DNA from: a virus | IMG/VR virus record: IMGVR_UViG_3300034072_001228 | Location: 1-37,412 of that record | DNA length: 37,412 bases | Reading direction: 5' to 3' (one strand) | Shown here: positions 1 through 9,500 of the stretch, piece by piece | Position numbering within the stretch: position 1 is the stretch's first letter | Layout: the number at the start of each line of letters is the position of its first letter | Made by a program: the position numbers and the translations under genes | Notes under the pieces: model-generated | What the model was told of the DNA's origin: nothing | Seen by the model: the letters and a program-made list of their open reading frames with translations, nothing else | Database searches by the model: none

Positions 1-69
1 GGCAAAAACATGCTCAACGGCGGCGCGGACCTTTGAGCGCCTTGCATTGGCTCTGGCTATCCGTTCAGG

Positions 70-180
70 TGAAGCGGCCCAAGAGCTTTTGTAGTGCGAG
101 ACAAGAGCTTTTGTAGCACCGCTGCATCGCTGAGAAGGCCTTAAACAGATCCTTACAGGCCGCTCAAACACTTTTGTGGA
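70..180 (+). repeat. Right phage end with three transposase-site-like repeats
   Basis: The 15-mer CAAGAGCTTTTGTAG occurs exactly at 80-94 and 102-116, 22 bp apart and in the same orientation. A weaker copy (11 of 15) lies at 165-179. Mu has R1 and R2 22 bp apart and R3 further in, so this is the expected layout of transposase sites at the right end. The terminal TG at 70-71 is followed by AAGCGGC, as in Mu. The third copy falls in the last codons of the 153-371 gene. Transposase binding is inference; the repeats are seen directly. Confidence 0.7.
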
Positions 181-371
181 GGCGCCGGATTGACCGCGAC
201 GCTGGAATGCGGTGCGGCGCCGTCCTGCCTACCGACCCGGCGCAGCGCAAAGCACTCGGCCGGACTTTGCGTGCAGCCACCGGGGCACTCCCCGCTGGCA
301 ATAGGTAGTTCGTCGTTCTCGCCAAGAAAGCCGACACCGAAGAAGGGACATGCACGGATTATCTGAACCAT
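153..371 (-). CDS. Small Cys-rich hypothetical protein, last phage gene
   Basis: A 72-aa ORF that I do not recognise. It starts 22 bp after the stop of the lectin-like gene and has an excellent ribosome site (GGAGG, 7 bases before ATG), which is the main reason to accept it. Cysteines occur at about residues 8, 29, 33, 40 and 68, and the C-terminal third is Pro/Ala-rich. There is no signal peptide or membrane segment. As the last gene before the right end it sits where Mu carries mom/com-type accessory genes, but nothing in the sequence resembles Mom. An overlapping ORF in another frame (164-355) lacks a ribosome site and was not used. Confidence 0.55.
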   Translation of the reverse strand: MVQIIRACPFFGVGFLGENDELPIASGECPGGCTQSPAECFALRRVGRQDGAAPHSSVAVNPAPPQKCLSGL

Positions 372-392
372 TGGATAGCCTCCGCTCGTCCC

Positions 393-1208
393 TCAGGCGT
401 TGTTAAGTGAAGTTCTCCAGGCGCCCCATTCAGCCTCCAGGTCGGTCAGAAACTCGACATTCTCGCCCCCACCGACATAGACGGGAAACACCGCCAGCGC
501 CGCGATCCGGCCAATCAATGCGTCCGTTCCGACCGGACCATAATTGCCGATCTGAATTTTGCGCGCGTTGGGGTGTACGGGCAGGTGGTAAATATTGTCG
601 AAAACCCCGACGCGAAGTCCATTCTGAATAATCTCCCCGCCAGGCGCGCTCCCTTTCCATGTGAAGATGCCCAAGTGCCAGCTCGCTGTGTTGGTAAGGG
701 CGTTCGCAAACATATCCTGCCCTCCAACACCGAACCGCGTCTGAAGGCTAAGATTGGCATACGTCCTATCGACAAACGCAGCCAGCATGTCGCTCCCATA
801 AGGCGTGGGCGAGCCGAACAACCCGCCACCGAACTGACCGGCACCAGCGCCCTGGCGAACGAGGAGCGCGACAGTGGCGGGCGTCCCGCTGGGCGGAAGC
901 CGGTCCAACTCCAGATCCGCAGCCTCCCGCAGCGCTTGGCCGTTGGTGCCAGTGAAGGACAGCGAACTGAGGCCGTCGCCTTCCTCGACAATAGCAACTG
1001 GCGCGCTGACCGGCGAAAAACTTGCGCTACCGATCGCGTCCGACCAGGCGCGCAGTTTGCCCGTGCCATCGCTCGATTTGAACTCCGCTTCCGGCGTTAG
1101 GTACAAGCTCGGCCCATAGCGCAGGATGCGCTTTTGACGCGCGGTGGAGGTGTCCCGGTGGGAGCTGCGAAAAGGAAGTTCAGCGTTAATGTAGAAACTA
1201 TAGGACAT
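393..1208 (-). CDS. Lectin-like distal tail protein
   Basis: A 271-aa protein in the tail fibre position. From about residue 75 to 250 it has the feel of a concanavalin A/LamG-type beta sandwich: alternating hydrophobic strands, a GTPATVALLVR strand, a WHLGIFTWKG strand and a LIGRIAALAVFP strand near the end, the last typical of such folds. It probably binds surface sugars or decorates the tail tip. The start has an AAGGA-type site just upstream. It follows the esterase-like tail protein with a 17-bp gap, so the two are likely co-transcribed and may work together at the host surface. The fold is a reading of pattern, not a proven match. Confidence 0.6.
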   Translation of the reverse strand: MSYSFYINAELPFRSSHRDTSTARQKRILRYGPSLYLTPEAEFKSSDGTGKLRAWSDAIGSASFSPVSAPVAIVEEGDGLSSLSFTGTNGQALREAADLELDRLPPSGTPATVALLVRQGAGAGQFGGGLFGSPTPYGSDMLAAFVDRTYANLSLQTRFGVGGQDMFANALTNTASWHLGIFTWKGSAPGGEIIQNGLRVGVFDNIYHLPVHPNARKIQIGNYGPVGTDALIGRIAALAVFPVYVGGGENVEFLTDLEAEWGAWRTSLNNA

Positions 1209-1225
1209 GACTTTTCCTTTGTCAG

Positions 1226-3163
1226 TCAGGGGCGATTGAGGCGAAGGATAAACGCGGGCAGCCAGTCATATTGAGGGGCGCCGTCGTATATCCGGACGTG
1301 GGCCGCATTGTCGCGAATGGTGCCGCGCGCGCCATAGACTGGCCCATCTGCATCATACTGATCGGCATTGCGCAGCAGCGCATAACCAATCTTGCAGTCT
1401 GGGCCGACGGGCTTTGCGGAGAGATTGATGATGATGGACAGGCCGCTCAACACTACGGAGACGATGGTCGGTGGCGCTTCCGATCCGTCGTCGAAAAGGA
1501 AGCCTTTGTTCGCCAGGCCATCCGTCGCGATCGCGCCCGACAAATCCTCTACCAGCGCCGTACCCATTGAATTGCAGTTGATAGTGATCTGATTGCCTGC
1601 AGCGTTGCTCCACCGCGCGGTTAGCGCCTTGAGGCCATGCCAGGTAGCGCCCAGCAATTCGGCCATAGTAGCACGCGCGCACTGCTGGCCTGTCGAATAT
1701 TTGCCCAGGTTTCCCCGATGAATATGCGTGTCGCCCAGCACCGCTGATCCGGTCATCGGATACTGGTAAGCGGGTCCGGCCAAGACGAAACCATCTTCGC
1801 GGTCGAGGTTGACGAGAGCCTGCCGGACCGGCTGATCCCACGGTGAAGCACCCGGCATCATGAAGCTCGGCTGGATCATGACGACCAGAGGGTCGGATAC
1901 TTCTCCCGTGATCCGGCGGATGATATCCCCGGCGTCACGACGCAACTGACGCAGCTGCCCTTCCATCCGTTCGACCGTCATGCCCGCGAGCGCCTCATCG
2001 CCTTCGCCGCCAGCCCAGTCGATAACCGTGCGAATGTCCGTAAACCCGCGCACTCGCAGCTCTTTCACAACCTTCGCAAGGTCAGTTGCCATAGAGCCAA
2101 AAGCAAAAGTCCCCTTCTTGTTACCGTTGTAGGGGATTCCACCGATGGCGATCGACATCCCCACCACGGTCGGCAAATCGCCCCAGGCCGTGTTCCAATC
2201 GCGAATAAAATGGTTGACCTTGCCGCTTACCGGCGTTTCACGTTGCCGGTCGGCACCGCCCCCCCGATTAGCCTCATTTTCGATGAGTGGGACGAGCGCG
2301 CCGCTGCCAAATTGCGCCGTCGCAGTACGCGGCCCAGCGTCGAGCATCAGCGCGTTGTTCGGATAGATAGGCGTGTCGCTGATCAGAGCGTCGGCCGCGT
2401 TCTGATTTTCTCCATCCACATTGCTTTGCCCCATCCAGATGAAGATATACGCGGTCAGGCTACCTTCTGGACGCGCGAGCAACTCTTGCTGGCCCGGCGT
2501 CCAGGGCTGGCCTTTATATTGGACAGCAGGCGGAAGGGGCGCAAAGAACCGCGCATTTTCTCGTTCCAGTTCATTGCCTACGAGCGTAAACGAACCGCCG
2601 CGATGCCCCTTCCCGCTGATTACGTCACCTTCTTCATTGACCTTGAAGAAGCGGAGGGCCTCACCATCGACCAAGCCCGGCGAAATCGCAGGCTCACCGC
2701 CGCCTGCTACGGGATAAGGACCGGTTTCTGTGTGTTCGACGAGACGGCCCCTGTAATCGTAAAGAGCGTGCCGCTGTCCTGAAGGCGTGGTGAAGCCGAC
2801 GATCGGATCGCCCGGCCGCGTAATCGTGGGGCTGTTACGCATGGTGAATCGCGCGATCTGCTCGGCACGCTCGTCATCCGTCATGACCGATACCCAGGCA
2901 TCCGTTCCGGCCGGGCCGGCATTGCGCGTCCACACGAAGTCGCGGCTTGGCGGCCCATAACCGCCGCCTTCAAGAGCGGTAGCATTGACCACGCTGCATC
3001 GATCGCCGAGATCAGGACTGATCTCGGCCCGCTCTTCGAAAGACGACACGCGCCAATAGCCGATCGCGGCCAGGGCCGGCGCGACCACGTCCTCAATGAT
3101 GGGCGCAATCGCATCCTTCAGGATCGCTGCATCCGCATCATTCAAACTTTCAATCGCCTTCAT
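1226..3163 (-). CDS. Tail protein with SGNH/sialate-esterase-like domain
   Basis: About 645 aa. The N-terminal 230 residues look structural (tail attachment). From about 235 there is a hydrolase-like domain: FIWMGQSN with the candidate nucleophile Ser247 (block I), a glycine-rich SIAIGG strand near 337-342 (block II), WAGGEGD at 383-389 in the place of the WxQGExD motif of the sialate O-acetylesterase (SASA) group, and GDTHIHRG near 477-484 with Asp478 and His480 or His482 (block V). The C-terminal 150 residues look like a beta-rich binding module. It probably removes acetyl or similar esters from host surface polysaccharide during adsorption; the substrate is inference. The ATG at 3163 has GGAG upstream; an upstream TTG at 3178 would add five residues. 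Confidence 0.7.
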   Translation of the reverse strand: MKAIESLNDADAAILKDAIAPIIEDVVAPALAAIGYWRVSSFEERAEISPDLGDRCSVVNATALEGGGYGPPSRDFVWTRNAGPAGTDAWVSVMTDDERAEQIARFTMRNSPTITRPGDPIVGFTTPSGQRHALYDYRGRLVEHTETGPYPVAGGGEPAISPGLVDGEALRFFKVNEEGDVISGKGHRGGSFTLVGNELERENARFFAPLPPAVQYKGQPWTPGQQELLARPEGSLTAYIFIWMGQSNVDGENQNAADALISDTPIYPNNALMLDAGPRTATAQFGSGALVPLIENEANRGGGADRQRETPVSGKVNHFIRDWNTAWGDLPTVVGMSIAIGGIPYNGNKKGTFAFGSMATDLAKVVKELRVRGFTDIRTVIDWAGGEGDEALAGMTVERMEGQLRQLRRDAGDIIRRITGEVSDPLVVMIQPSFMMPGASPWDQPVRQALVNLDREDGFVLAGPAYQYPMTGSAVLGDTHIHRGNLGKYSTGQQCARATMAELLGATWHGLKALTARWSNAAGNQITINCNSMGTALVEDLSGAIATDGLANKGFLFDDGSEAPPTIVSVVLSGLSIIINLSAKPVGPDCKIGYALLRNADQYDADGPVYGARGTIRDNAAHVRIYDGAPQYDWLPAFILRLNRP

Positions 3164-3167
3164 CTTC

Positions 3168-4037
3168 TCAGTCTCCAAGGGTGATGATTTGGCCGGCCAG
3201 CGTGAGCGGCTCGCCGCCCAGGGTGAGCGACGGGATGCTGGTCGGGGTCACGACTTCCGCCGGCTCGACGGCCCAGTCTTCGACGGTCAGCTGCCAGCTT
3301 GTCTGGCGCACATTGCGCCGTTCGAAAGCGCGCAGGCCGGTAAGCGCGCCGTAATGGATGCGATTGCGCAAACCCGTCGTTCGGGCCGGGTCTTCCACCA
3401 CCAGGATCGGCCGGGACTCGCCAACGACCAGTTGCATTTCGTACAGCTGGTCAGCTTCATCGACGCTCAGGTCGCCGAGCGTCCAGCCATAGGTGGCGTA
3501 GCGCACGCCCTCGACCACTGCGACGCCACCCGAGGCGAGGCGCGTCACCGTCCCCGTGTCCTTCACGCCTCGCCCGGCCCCCCATTCTTTGTTGAACCTG
3601 GGCTGGAACCGGCTGCTCACGATGAGCGCGCCAATCGACATCGGTTCTGCACCGGCGGGCTGGATGATGCTGACACGGACATAGCGCACCAGTTGCTCGT
3701 TGCCGATCCAGAGCGCGTGGCTCAGCGTGCGCCTGGCCCATTTTCGATCAGGGACACGCAACGGCTGCGCCTGCATGATGACCTGATCGGCATAGCCGCC
3801 AAGGCCGCCGCTGATCGTCCAGATTGCGGCCGGCGACGCATGAAACATGCAGCCCAGAAAGACCGTGTCCACGATCCGCTCGGCGCCCAGGTCGATGTCG
3901 ATCGACACTACCGATCCGACCGCATCGTCGAGCCACGCTTCGCGCGGGTCGGCGGTGAGCAAATTCTCCGCGCCGCTGCCGCGCGAAGCGCTGATTGCGG
4001 CGATCGGCAAAGGCTCGGCCATGAGGATGTTCGCCAT
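3168..4037 (-). CDS. Distal tail protein, possible discoidin-like fold
   Basis: A 289-aa protein I do not recognise by name. Residues about 25-75 (an ENLLTADPREAW stretch, then SVVSIDIDLGAERIVDTVF) resemble the start of F5/8-type jelly-roll domains, where a buried IDLG strand is typical. The C-terminal half has further beta strands and ends in short repeated SLTLGGEPLTLAGQ-type turns. It lies between the 120-aa tail protein and the esterase-like protein and is almost certainly structural. It could connect the tail tip to the receptor-binding proteins. The fold suggestion is weak. Confidence 0.6.
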   Translation of the reverse strand: MANILMAEPLPIAAISASRGSGAENLLTADPREAWLDDAVGSVVSIDIDLGAERIVDTVFLGCMFHASPAAIWTISGGLGGYADQVIMQAQPLRVPDRKWARRTLSHALWIGNEQLVRYVRVSIIQPAGAEPMSIGALIVSSRFQPRFNKEWGAGRGVKDTGTVTRLASGGVAVVEGVRYATYGWTLGDLSVDEADQLYEMQLVVGESRPILVVEDPARTTGLRNRIHYGALTGLRAFERRNVRQTSWQLTVEDWAVEPAEVVTPTSIPSLTLGGEPLTLAGQIITLGD

Positions 4038-4040
4038 CGC

Positions 4041-4403
4041 TCAGAGCCTCCGCAACACGGAAACGCGGCTGGTGCCGGCGGCCAGCGCGTCTTCCGCGCC
4101 CAGGACGAACACATCGACGCCCGCCTCATAGCCAAGCTTGCTGCCGGTGATGGTGATGACCTGGCCGCGATATTGCTCCCAGCGCCCCAGCAGCAAATGG
4201 CTGTCGATCACCAGCGGCCCGCCCATGAAGGCCAGCTGGCGCGCGGCTTCTGCCTCGGCGTCCGCCTTGGTGGCGATCGTGGTCTGCCGTTCCTTGGTCA
4301 GCGCGCTCTCGCCCCAGCGCGCATCGAGCACGTCATCCTTGGCGAGGGTCCAGAGGCAATCGGCCATCAGCCACTGCGCATAGACGGGATCGACCATGGT
4401 CAT
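4041..4403 (-). CDS. Small tail-associated protein, unknown
   Basis: A 120-aa protein, not recognised. The ATG at 4403 overlaps the stop of the preceding gene (ATGA), which sets the start over a longer reading beginning at 4421. The middle is helical and Ala/Glu-rich (KADAEAEAARQLAFM), followed by a beta-rich part (GQVITITGSKLGYEAGVDVFVLG) that looks like an OB- or Tudor-like barrel. Its place in a run of tail tip genes suggests a virion or tail assembly role. Confidence 0.65.
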   Translation of the reverse strand: MTMVDPVYAQWLMADCLWTLAKDDVLDARWGESALTKERQTTIATKADAEAEAARQLAFMGGPLVIDSHLLLGRWEQYRGQVITITGSKLGYEAGVDVFVLGAEDALAAGTSRVSVLRRL

Positions 4404-4747
4404 GCTGCCACCTCGATCCACGCGTCGCCACGATACTGTCCGACCAGGGAAATGCGCGCGCGACCGGTGGGCGCGGCGATGTCCCGATCTGTGCCGATCG
4501 ATCCGTCCGGCAGGGACAGCCAGGCGCCGGCCGGCGCATCGATCGACACGCGGTCACCCGCGAGCGACGCAGCGATCGGCGCATCGATGCGCGGCGCGAA
4601 GGACCAGCCATTCCACCAGTGCAGGCCGGGATCGACGCCCACGGGCGCGGGCCGGCGGTCCAAATGGGCGGGCGGCATCGATGCCGGCGACGTGGTCACC
4701 ATCACGATCGCGCCCGAGGCGGGATGGATGAAAGCCCAGCGCTTCAT
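4400..4747 (-). CDS. Small tail-associated protein, unknown
   Basis: A 115-aa protein starting MKRWAFIHPASGAIV. The start overlaps the upstream stop as ATGA. It is rich in beta-forming residues and Trp (LHWWNGWSF), with no membrane segment or signal. The family is not recognised. It is translationally coupled to both neighbours, which points to a structural or assembly role in the tail tip. Confidence 0.65.
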   Translation of the reverse strand: MKRWAFIHPASGAIVMVTTSPASMPPAHLDRRPAPVGVDPGLHWWNGWSFAPRIDAPIAASLAGDRVSIDAPAGAWLSLPDGSIGTDRDIAAPTGRARISLVGQYRGDAWIEVAA

Positions 4748-6522
4748 TTGGAAAGCCGCACGGGGATGACGATTCCCCGCTCCCATGTCGGGTGGCCCAC
4801 GACATTCTTGGACTGGACGGTGTAGACATTGGTGCCGTCGAGCGGCGCGGGATCGAAGAATGGCACGGTATAGGCGGTGTTGCCGCCCCCTTCGAACAGC
4901 AGATAGCCATGCTCGGCCGGCAGCAGCGCGGTGCCGTCGCCGCGCATCATGCGCAGCGACACGCGGTCATTGTCGCCGCCGGTGCGGGTTCCCACGACGG
5001 TCACCAGGAACACGGCCGTGGTGTCGGTGGCGCCGGCCGGTCGGGTGAAGGTGGTCGACAGCGAGACACCCATATAGGCGAAGTTGCGCCACACATTATC
5101 GTCGTCGCTGCCTACCGACGCCCCGAACAGGTCGAGCAGCGCGAAGTTGGACTCCGTCACCGCATTGTCCAGGATCGCCGATGTGTTGACCTGGTTCGCC
5201 GCGACCCCGCCGCCATCCTTGATCGTACTGTCCACATCATCGGCCGTGATGCTGCCCACCGGCGTGCCGCTCGGCGCGCCAAGGGTCGATCCGGCTTCAG
5301 CGGGCTGAAGGTCCTGGGCGGGCGTGCCGTCGAGATAGGCGACCTCATTGGCCAGCACGATCGCGGCCAGGTCGCCGCGCGCCATGCGGCTTTCGTTGCG
5401 CCGATAGCCGAGCTTGCGGGTGGCGACCGGGCGAATGACTTTGGTGCGAGACACGTCCTCGCTGACCGCGCTGGCGACGCTCGCGCCCCAGGCCCACGGG
5501 CGGATGAGTATCTCGCCGGTCGGCGACAGCAGCCAGAGCAGCGAGACGTTCGCCATAAGCTCGTCGAGCATGGCGGCGACCGTGGTGGTTTCGTCCTTCA
5601 CTACCCAGCCCACCGGTGCCGGGCGCAGGCTGTCGGCCGCGCCGACGACACCGGCCGCGAAGGCCGGGCCGCCCAGCTCCTGGACCAGGCGCTCGGCAAT
5701 GGCGGCCGTGGTCTCGACATAGCCCGCGCCGATCTCGCCCAGGACATCGGCATGCAAGTCGCCCGAGGGTTCGGTCCACCATTTGATGCTGGCGATCGAC
5801 GGGCAGACGATGCCGCCGCCCGCTGGCGCGACCGCCGCCTGGAGCGCGGCCAGCGTATCTTCGGCGGTTCCAGCCCAGGCCATGAAGGTCAATTCACCGG
5901 CCGGCGATCCACGATCGCGCACCGCGCTGATCGCTTGCAGGGGGCGGCGCGGATCGGCGAGGCAATAGATATTGTTGGCAGGGTCCATCGGCTCGGCCTG
6001 ACGGTTCCACACCCGACCGAACAGCCGGTGCTTGAGCTTGTCTTCCCAGTCTTCCGGGCCTTCCAGCCCGCCGGTGCCGAGGTAGCGATCCTTGAGCAGC
6101 GGCTTTTTGAGGTCGGCGGCTGGGTCGGCGAGCGCGATCGACAGCTTGCCTTCAGCCGTGCTGATCTCCAGAACCTTGCCCTGGACGAGTAGCGGCGGCA
6201 GCGTGCCGGCCGCGTCTTCGGGACCAGCCCGCAGGATGATCGGCGCATCCGGCCAGAAATAGCCGGCCAGATTGGCGAGCACGGCCTGGCGACCAGGCGC
6301 ATAGCTGATCGTTGCATTTTCCGGGACCGTGCCGCCCGAGATTTCCCCATCATAGTCGATCGTCGCGCTGATCGTGGGCAGCGCGACGATCCCCGCGCGC
6401 CAATGCTCGCCGCCATAATGATAGGGCCGCGCGCCGCCGCCGCCCGCCAGGCGCACGATCGTCAGCGCGCCATCGGCCACGGCGCGCAGGTGGATTTCCG
6501 CAAGGATGATCGTTGCCGCCAT
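4744..6522 (-). CDS. Large distal tail / baseplate hub-like protein
   Basis: A 592-aa protein directly after the tape measure, overlapping its stop by one base. The position is that of a distal tail or hub protein in siphoviruses. Residues 1-200 are beta-rich (ALTIVRLAGG, ISATIDYDGEISGG); the middle (about 200-400) reads like a hub with repeated AAIAERLVQELGG and LDELMANVSLLWLLSPTGEILI stretches; the C-terminal 150 residues, after a Gly/Ala/Pro linker near 410-435, look like a beta-sandwich. I see no enzymatic motif. The exact role (hub, or tip attachment protein) is inferred from gene order. Confidence 0.65.
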   Translation of the reverse strand: MAATIILAEIHLRAVADGALTIVRLAGGGGARPYHYGGEHWRAGIVALPTISATIDYDGEISGGTVPENATISYAPGRQAVLANLAGYFWPDAPIILRAGPEDAAGTLPPLLVQGKVLEISTAEGKLSIALADPAADLKKPLLKDRYLGTGGLEGPEDWEDKLKHRLFGRVWNRQAEPMDPANNIYCLADPRRPLQAISAVRDRGSPAGELTFMAWAGTAEDTLAALQAAVAPAGGGIVCPSIASIKWWTEPSGDLHADVLGEIGAGYVETTAAIAERLVQELGGPAFAAGVVGAADSLRPAPVGWVVKDETTTVAAMLDELMANVSLLWLLSPTGEILIRPWAWGASVASAVSEDVSRTKVIRPVATRKLGYRRNESRMARGDLAAIVLANEVAYLDGTPAQDLQPAEAGSTLGAPSGTPVGSITADDVDSTIKDGGGVAANQVNTSAILDNAVTESNFALLDLFGASVGSDDDNVWRNFAYMGVSLSTTFTRPAGATDTTAVFLVTVVGTRTGGDNDRVSLRMMRGDGTALLPAEHGYLLFEGGGNTAYTVPFFDPAPLDGTNVYTVQSKNVVGHPTWERGIVIPVRLSK

Positions 6523-9500
6523 CAGCTGTTCCTCGCCAGCGCGGCCGAGTTGAGGCCGGTGGCGCTCGCCACCACGCCCTGACTTTTCGCAACCAGTTCA
6601 CGCAGCAGAGCGATGACCTCTGCATTCTGGTCGTTATTTTCGTCCAGTGCCTGGTTCGTGGTCGCCAGCGCCGGATCGCTGCTGGTCGTTCCGCCCGATG
6701 CCGCCGTGATCTGGGCATTGGCCGCCGCGATCGCCTTGCGGGCCTCGTCCAGGATCATCGCGCGATCGGCCGCATATTGCGCCGTCGAGCCATAGGCATC
6801 CTTCGAAACCGTATTGAGCTGTTCGAACAGGCTGGCCAGCGTATCCGACGCGCCATCCTTGCCCGCCGCCAGGTCCGCCTTGGCCTGCTCGATCTCGGCC
6901 AGGATCGCGTCGCGCTGCTCCAGCGCCGTGCCCTCGAACAGCGACCCGCTGGTCATTTCGTCGACCAGGCGCTGGAGACTCCCGACCTGCTCTTCCAGCA
7001 GGCTTTCGACCAGGGCGGCGCGATCTTCCGCGTTCTTCTTCTCGATCGCGGCCACATCGAACCCATATTGGGTGGCGATGCGCACGCGTTCCTTCGCGGT
7101 CGCCTCGAACGACTTGAACTCGTTGGCGATCTCGGCCCCAAGCCCGCCCATCAGCGTCTCGATCTCCGAAACCTTCAGCGCCTCCTCCAGCGCCTTGTCC
7201 AGGTCGGGCGAGGATTTGAGCGCCTTGTTGACGGCCGCTGAAAGGCCTGTGACAGCCCCTTGGGAAACCGCCAGCTGGATCGCATAGGCGATCGCGCCTT
7301 CCTGATCGTCGTCAAATTCCTTGGCGCCCTTCGCCACCTTCAGCGAGCCGGTGCCGGTGCGCACGCGCCAGTCGCCATGGCGTTGACCGATGGTGACGTT
7401 GAACGAACCGATCGCGCCGCCCAGCTGCTCGGCGATCGACGACAAACCATCCTGGACCGACCCGGCCGCGCCCGAGGCGGCGGCCTTGAACTGGCTGCTG
7501 TTGCCGCTCAGCGTGGCGTCGTCGGTGACGTTGGTGATGTTGGCGGCGCCGGTTTTGGTCTTCTTGAGCAGGCCGCCGATCGCGCCGCCCAACAGCCCGC
7601 CCGCGATCGCGCCGATCGGTCCTGCAAACTGGCCAAGCGACCCCAGCGCCGAACCCAGCAATTCCTTGCCCACCGCGCCGCCGATCGCACCGCCGATCGC
7701 GCCGCCCGTCTTGCTGCCGGTCAGACTGCCCGCCGCATAGCCCAGGCCAGCATTTTGCAGCGTCTTGCCGAACGATCCCTTGGAGCCGAACACCTTGTCC
7801 AGCGATCCTTCCAGCGACTTGCTGACCGACTTGCCGATCGCGTCGGCGGCAACGCCCTGCGCACTGGCGCTGGCGCCGCCGGTCGACGGCAGGGATGCGC
7901 CGTTCAGCATCGCGGCCAGCGGGCCAGTGCCGAACAGCGTCGCCTGGATCGCGGCGGCGGCGATCGTCTCGGCCAGGCGGCCGATCACGTCGCTCGCCTT
8001 CTGCCCGCCGACCGCGATCGCGGCGAACGCATCCACGGCCATATTGCCCAGCTGCTCCTGGGCGCGGCGCGCTTCCTCGGTGGCGCGCGCCACTTCCTGG
8101 GTGGCGTTCTTCTCGGCGAGCGCGCCCGCGATCCGCGCCTCGGCTGCCGCCCGTTCCTCGGGCGACAGCGCGGCCAGCTGCTGGCGATAATTGAGCAGTT
8201 CGCGCTGGACCGGGTTGAGGACTCCCAGCGCGGCGGCTTCGTCGTTGATCGACTGGACGATCTTGTCGATCGCGCCCGAGGCGTCGATCGCGGCCTGCTC
8301 CTGCGCGGCCATGTCCTTGATGCCCGACACGTCGAGCGACTTGCTAAGATAAGCGGCGCTTGCCTGGGCGCGATAATTGGCGGCGTCGTCGGCGCTGATC
8401 TTGCCCGCGTCCTTGAGCTTGGCGATCCGCTCCAGTTCTTCGGCATAGTCGGCCGCCGCTTTGCGCGCGGGATCATAGCGACCGATCACGCCTTCCAGAT
8501 CAGCCTTCAGCTTCTTGGTCGCCTCGGCCGCCGCGCGATCGGCAGCGCTGGCCGCGCTGCGCGTGCTGGACAGCGACTTGCCACTGGCGCTGGCCTTCTT
8601 TTCGGCCTCGCTGACCGCGTCCAGGGCGGCTTTGCGCTCATTGTCCAATTTGATCTTTTGCCTGGAGTACTCGGCTTCGCTCAGGTCTTCTCGACGACGA
8701 TCAAGGCTAAACAAGCTCCGGTCATAGTTGAGATTTACTCGCGCACGCGGGTCGGTAGCGGCAGCAATTCCACGGTCCACAAAGGGACGGCGTTTGGCAA
8801 GAACCTCCTTCTCCCTATCCGCTAGGTCGCTCTCCGCCGCAGCCAGTTCTTTCCGCAGGTCAGCTACCGCAGCGTTTGCACTCATCAGCGCGGCTTGCTG
8901 AATAGCCTGACCCGGTCCTGCTGGCGACCAGCTGGGAGTTTTCTTTTGCTCCGCGATCGCCGTTTCCAACAATGCCTTGCGAGATTTGACTGCCTCAATC
9001 GCAAGGGTGCGGTGCGCCTCGGCATTGGCGAGAGCGGCCATTTCGGACGCATATTGGGTCTTAATTTCCCTCGCGAGCGCATCGTTCAATGCGTCGATCT
9101 GTTCGGTCAGGGAAGCTGCGGCATCTTCCTGCTGCCCCAGGGCATCGCTACCGCTCAACGCCTCGGCGGCGAAGCCGGACAGAAAACCGATGACGGCGGT
9201 CAGCGCCAGAGACAGGCCGCCGGTTAGGATCGCTTCCACCGTCGCGGCGGATACGCCGAACCCGCTCATGGCGGTGGCGGCGACACCGCTGGCCTTGGCG
9301 ATCGCGCCCTGGGCGGCCGAGGACTCCAGTGCGCCCTTGGCCATGTCGCCAAGCTTGCCTTCCAGCTCGCCGGCGAGCTTGGAGGATTCCTTGGTGGCGC
9401 CGCCCATATTGTCGAGCGCACCGTCCAGGCCGAGCGCGCCGCTGATCGCGTCCTTGATGGCGCCGCTAGCGTCAGACAGGATGCTGCCCAGGAACCCGGC

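Noticed and set aside
36-43. AGCGCCTT shared with 36732-36739, possible target duplication
   Set aside because: In the left flank the word is not next to a TG terminus, so it cannot be the duplicated target of a Mu-like insertion; a shared 8-mer in such GC-rich DNA is not surprising.
3096-4769. Long plus-strand ORF of 557 codons
   Set aside because: It lies opposite well-supported tail genes; its Arg/His/Ala/Gly-rich product is typical of the complement of high-GC coding DNA.
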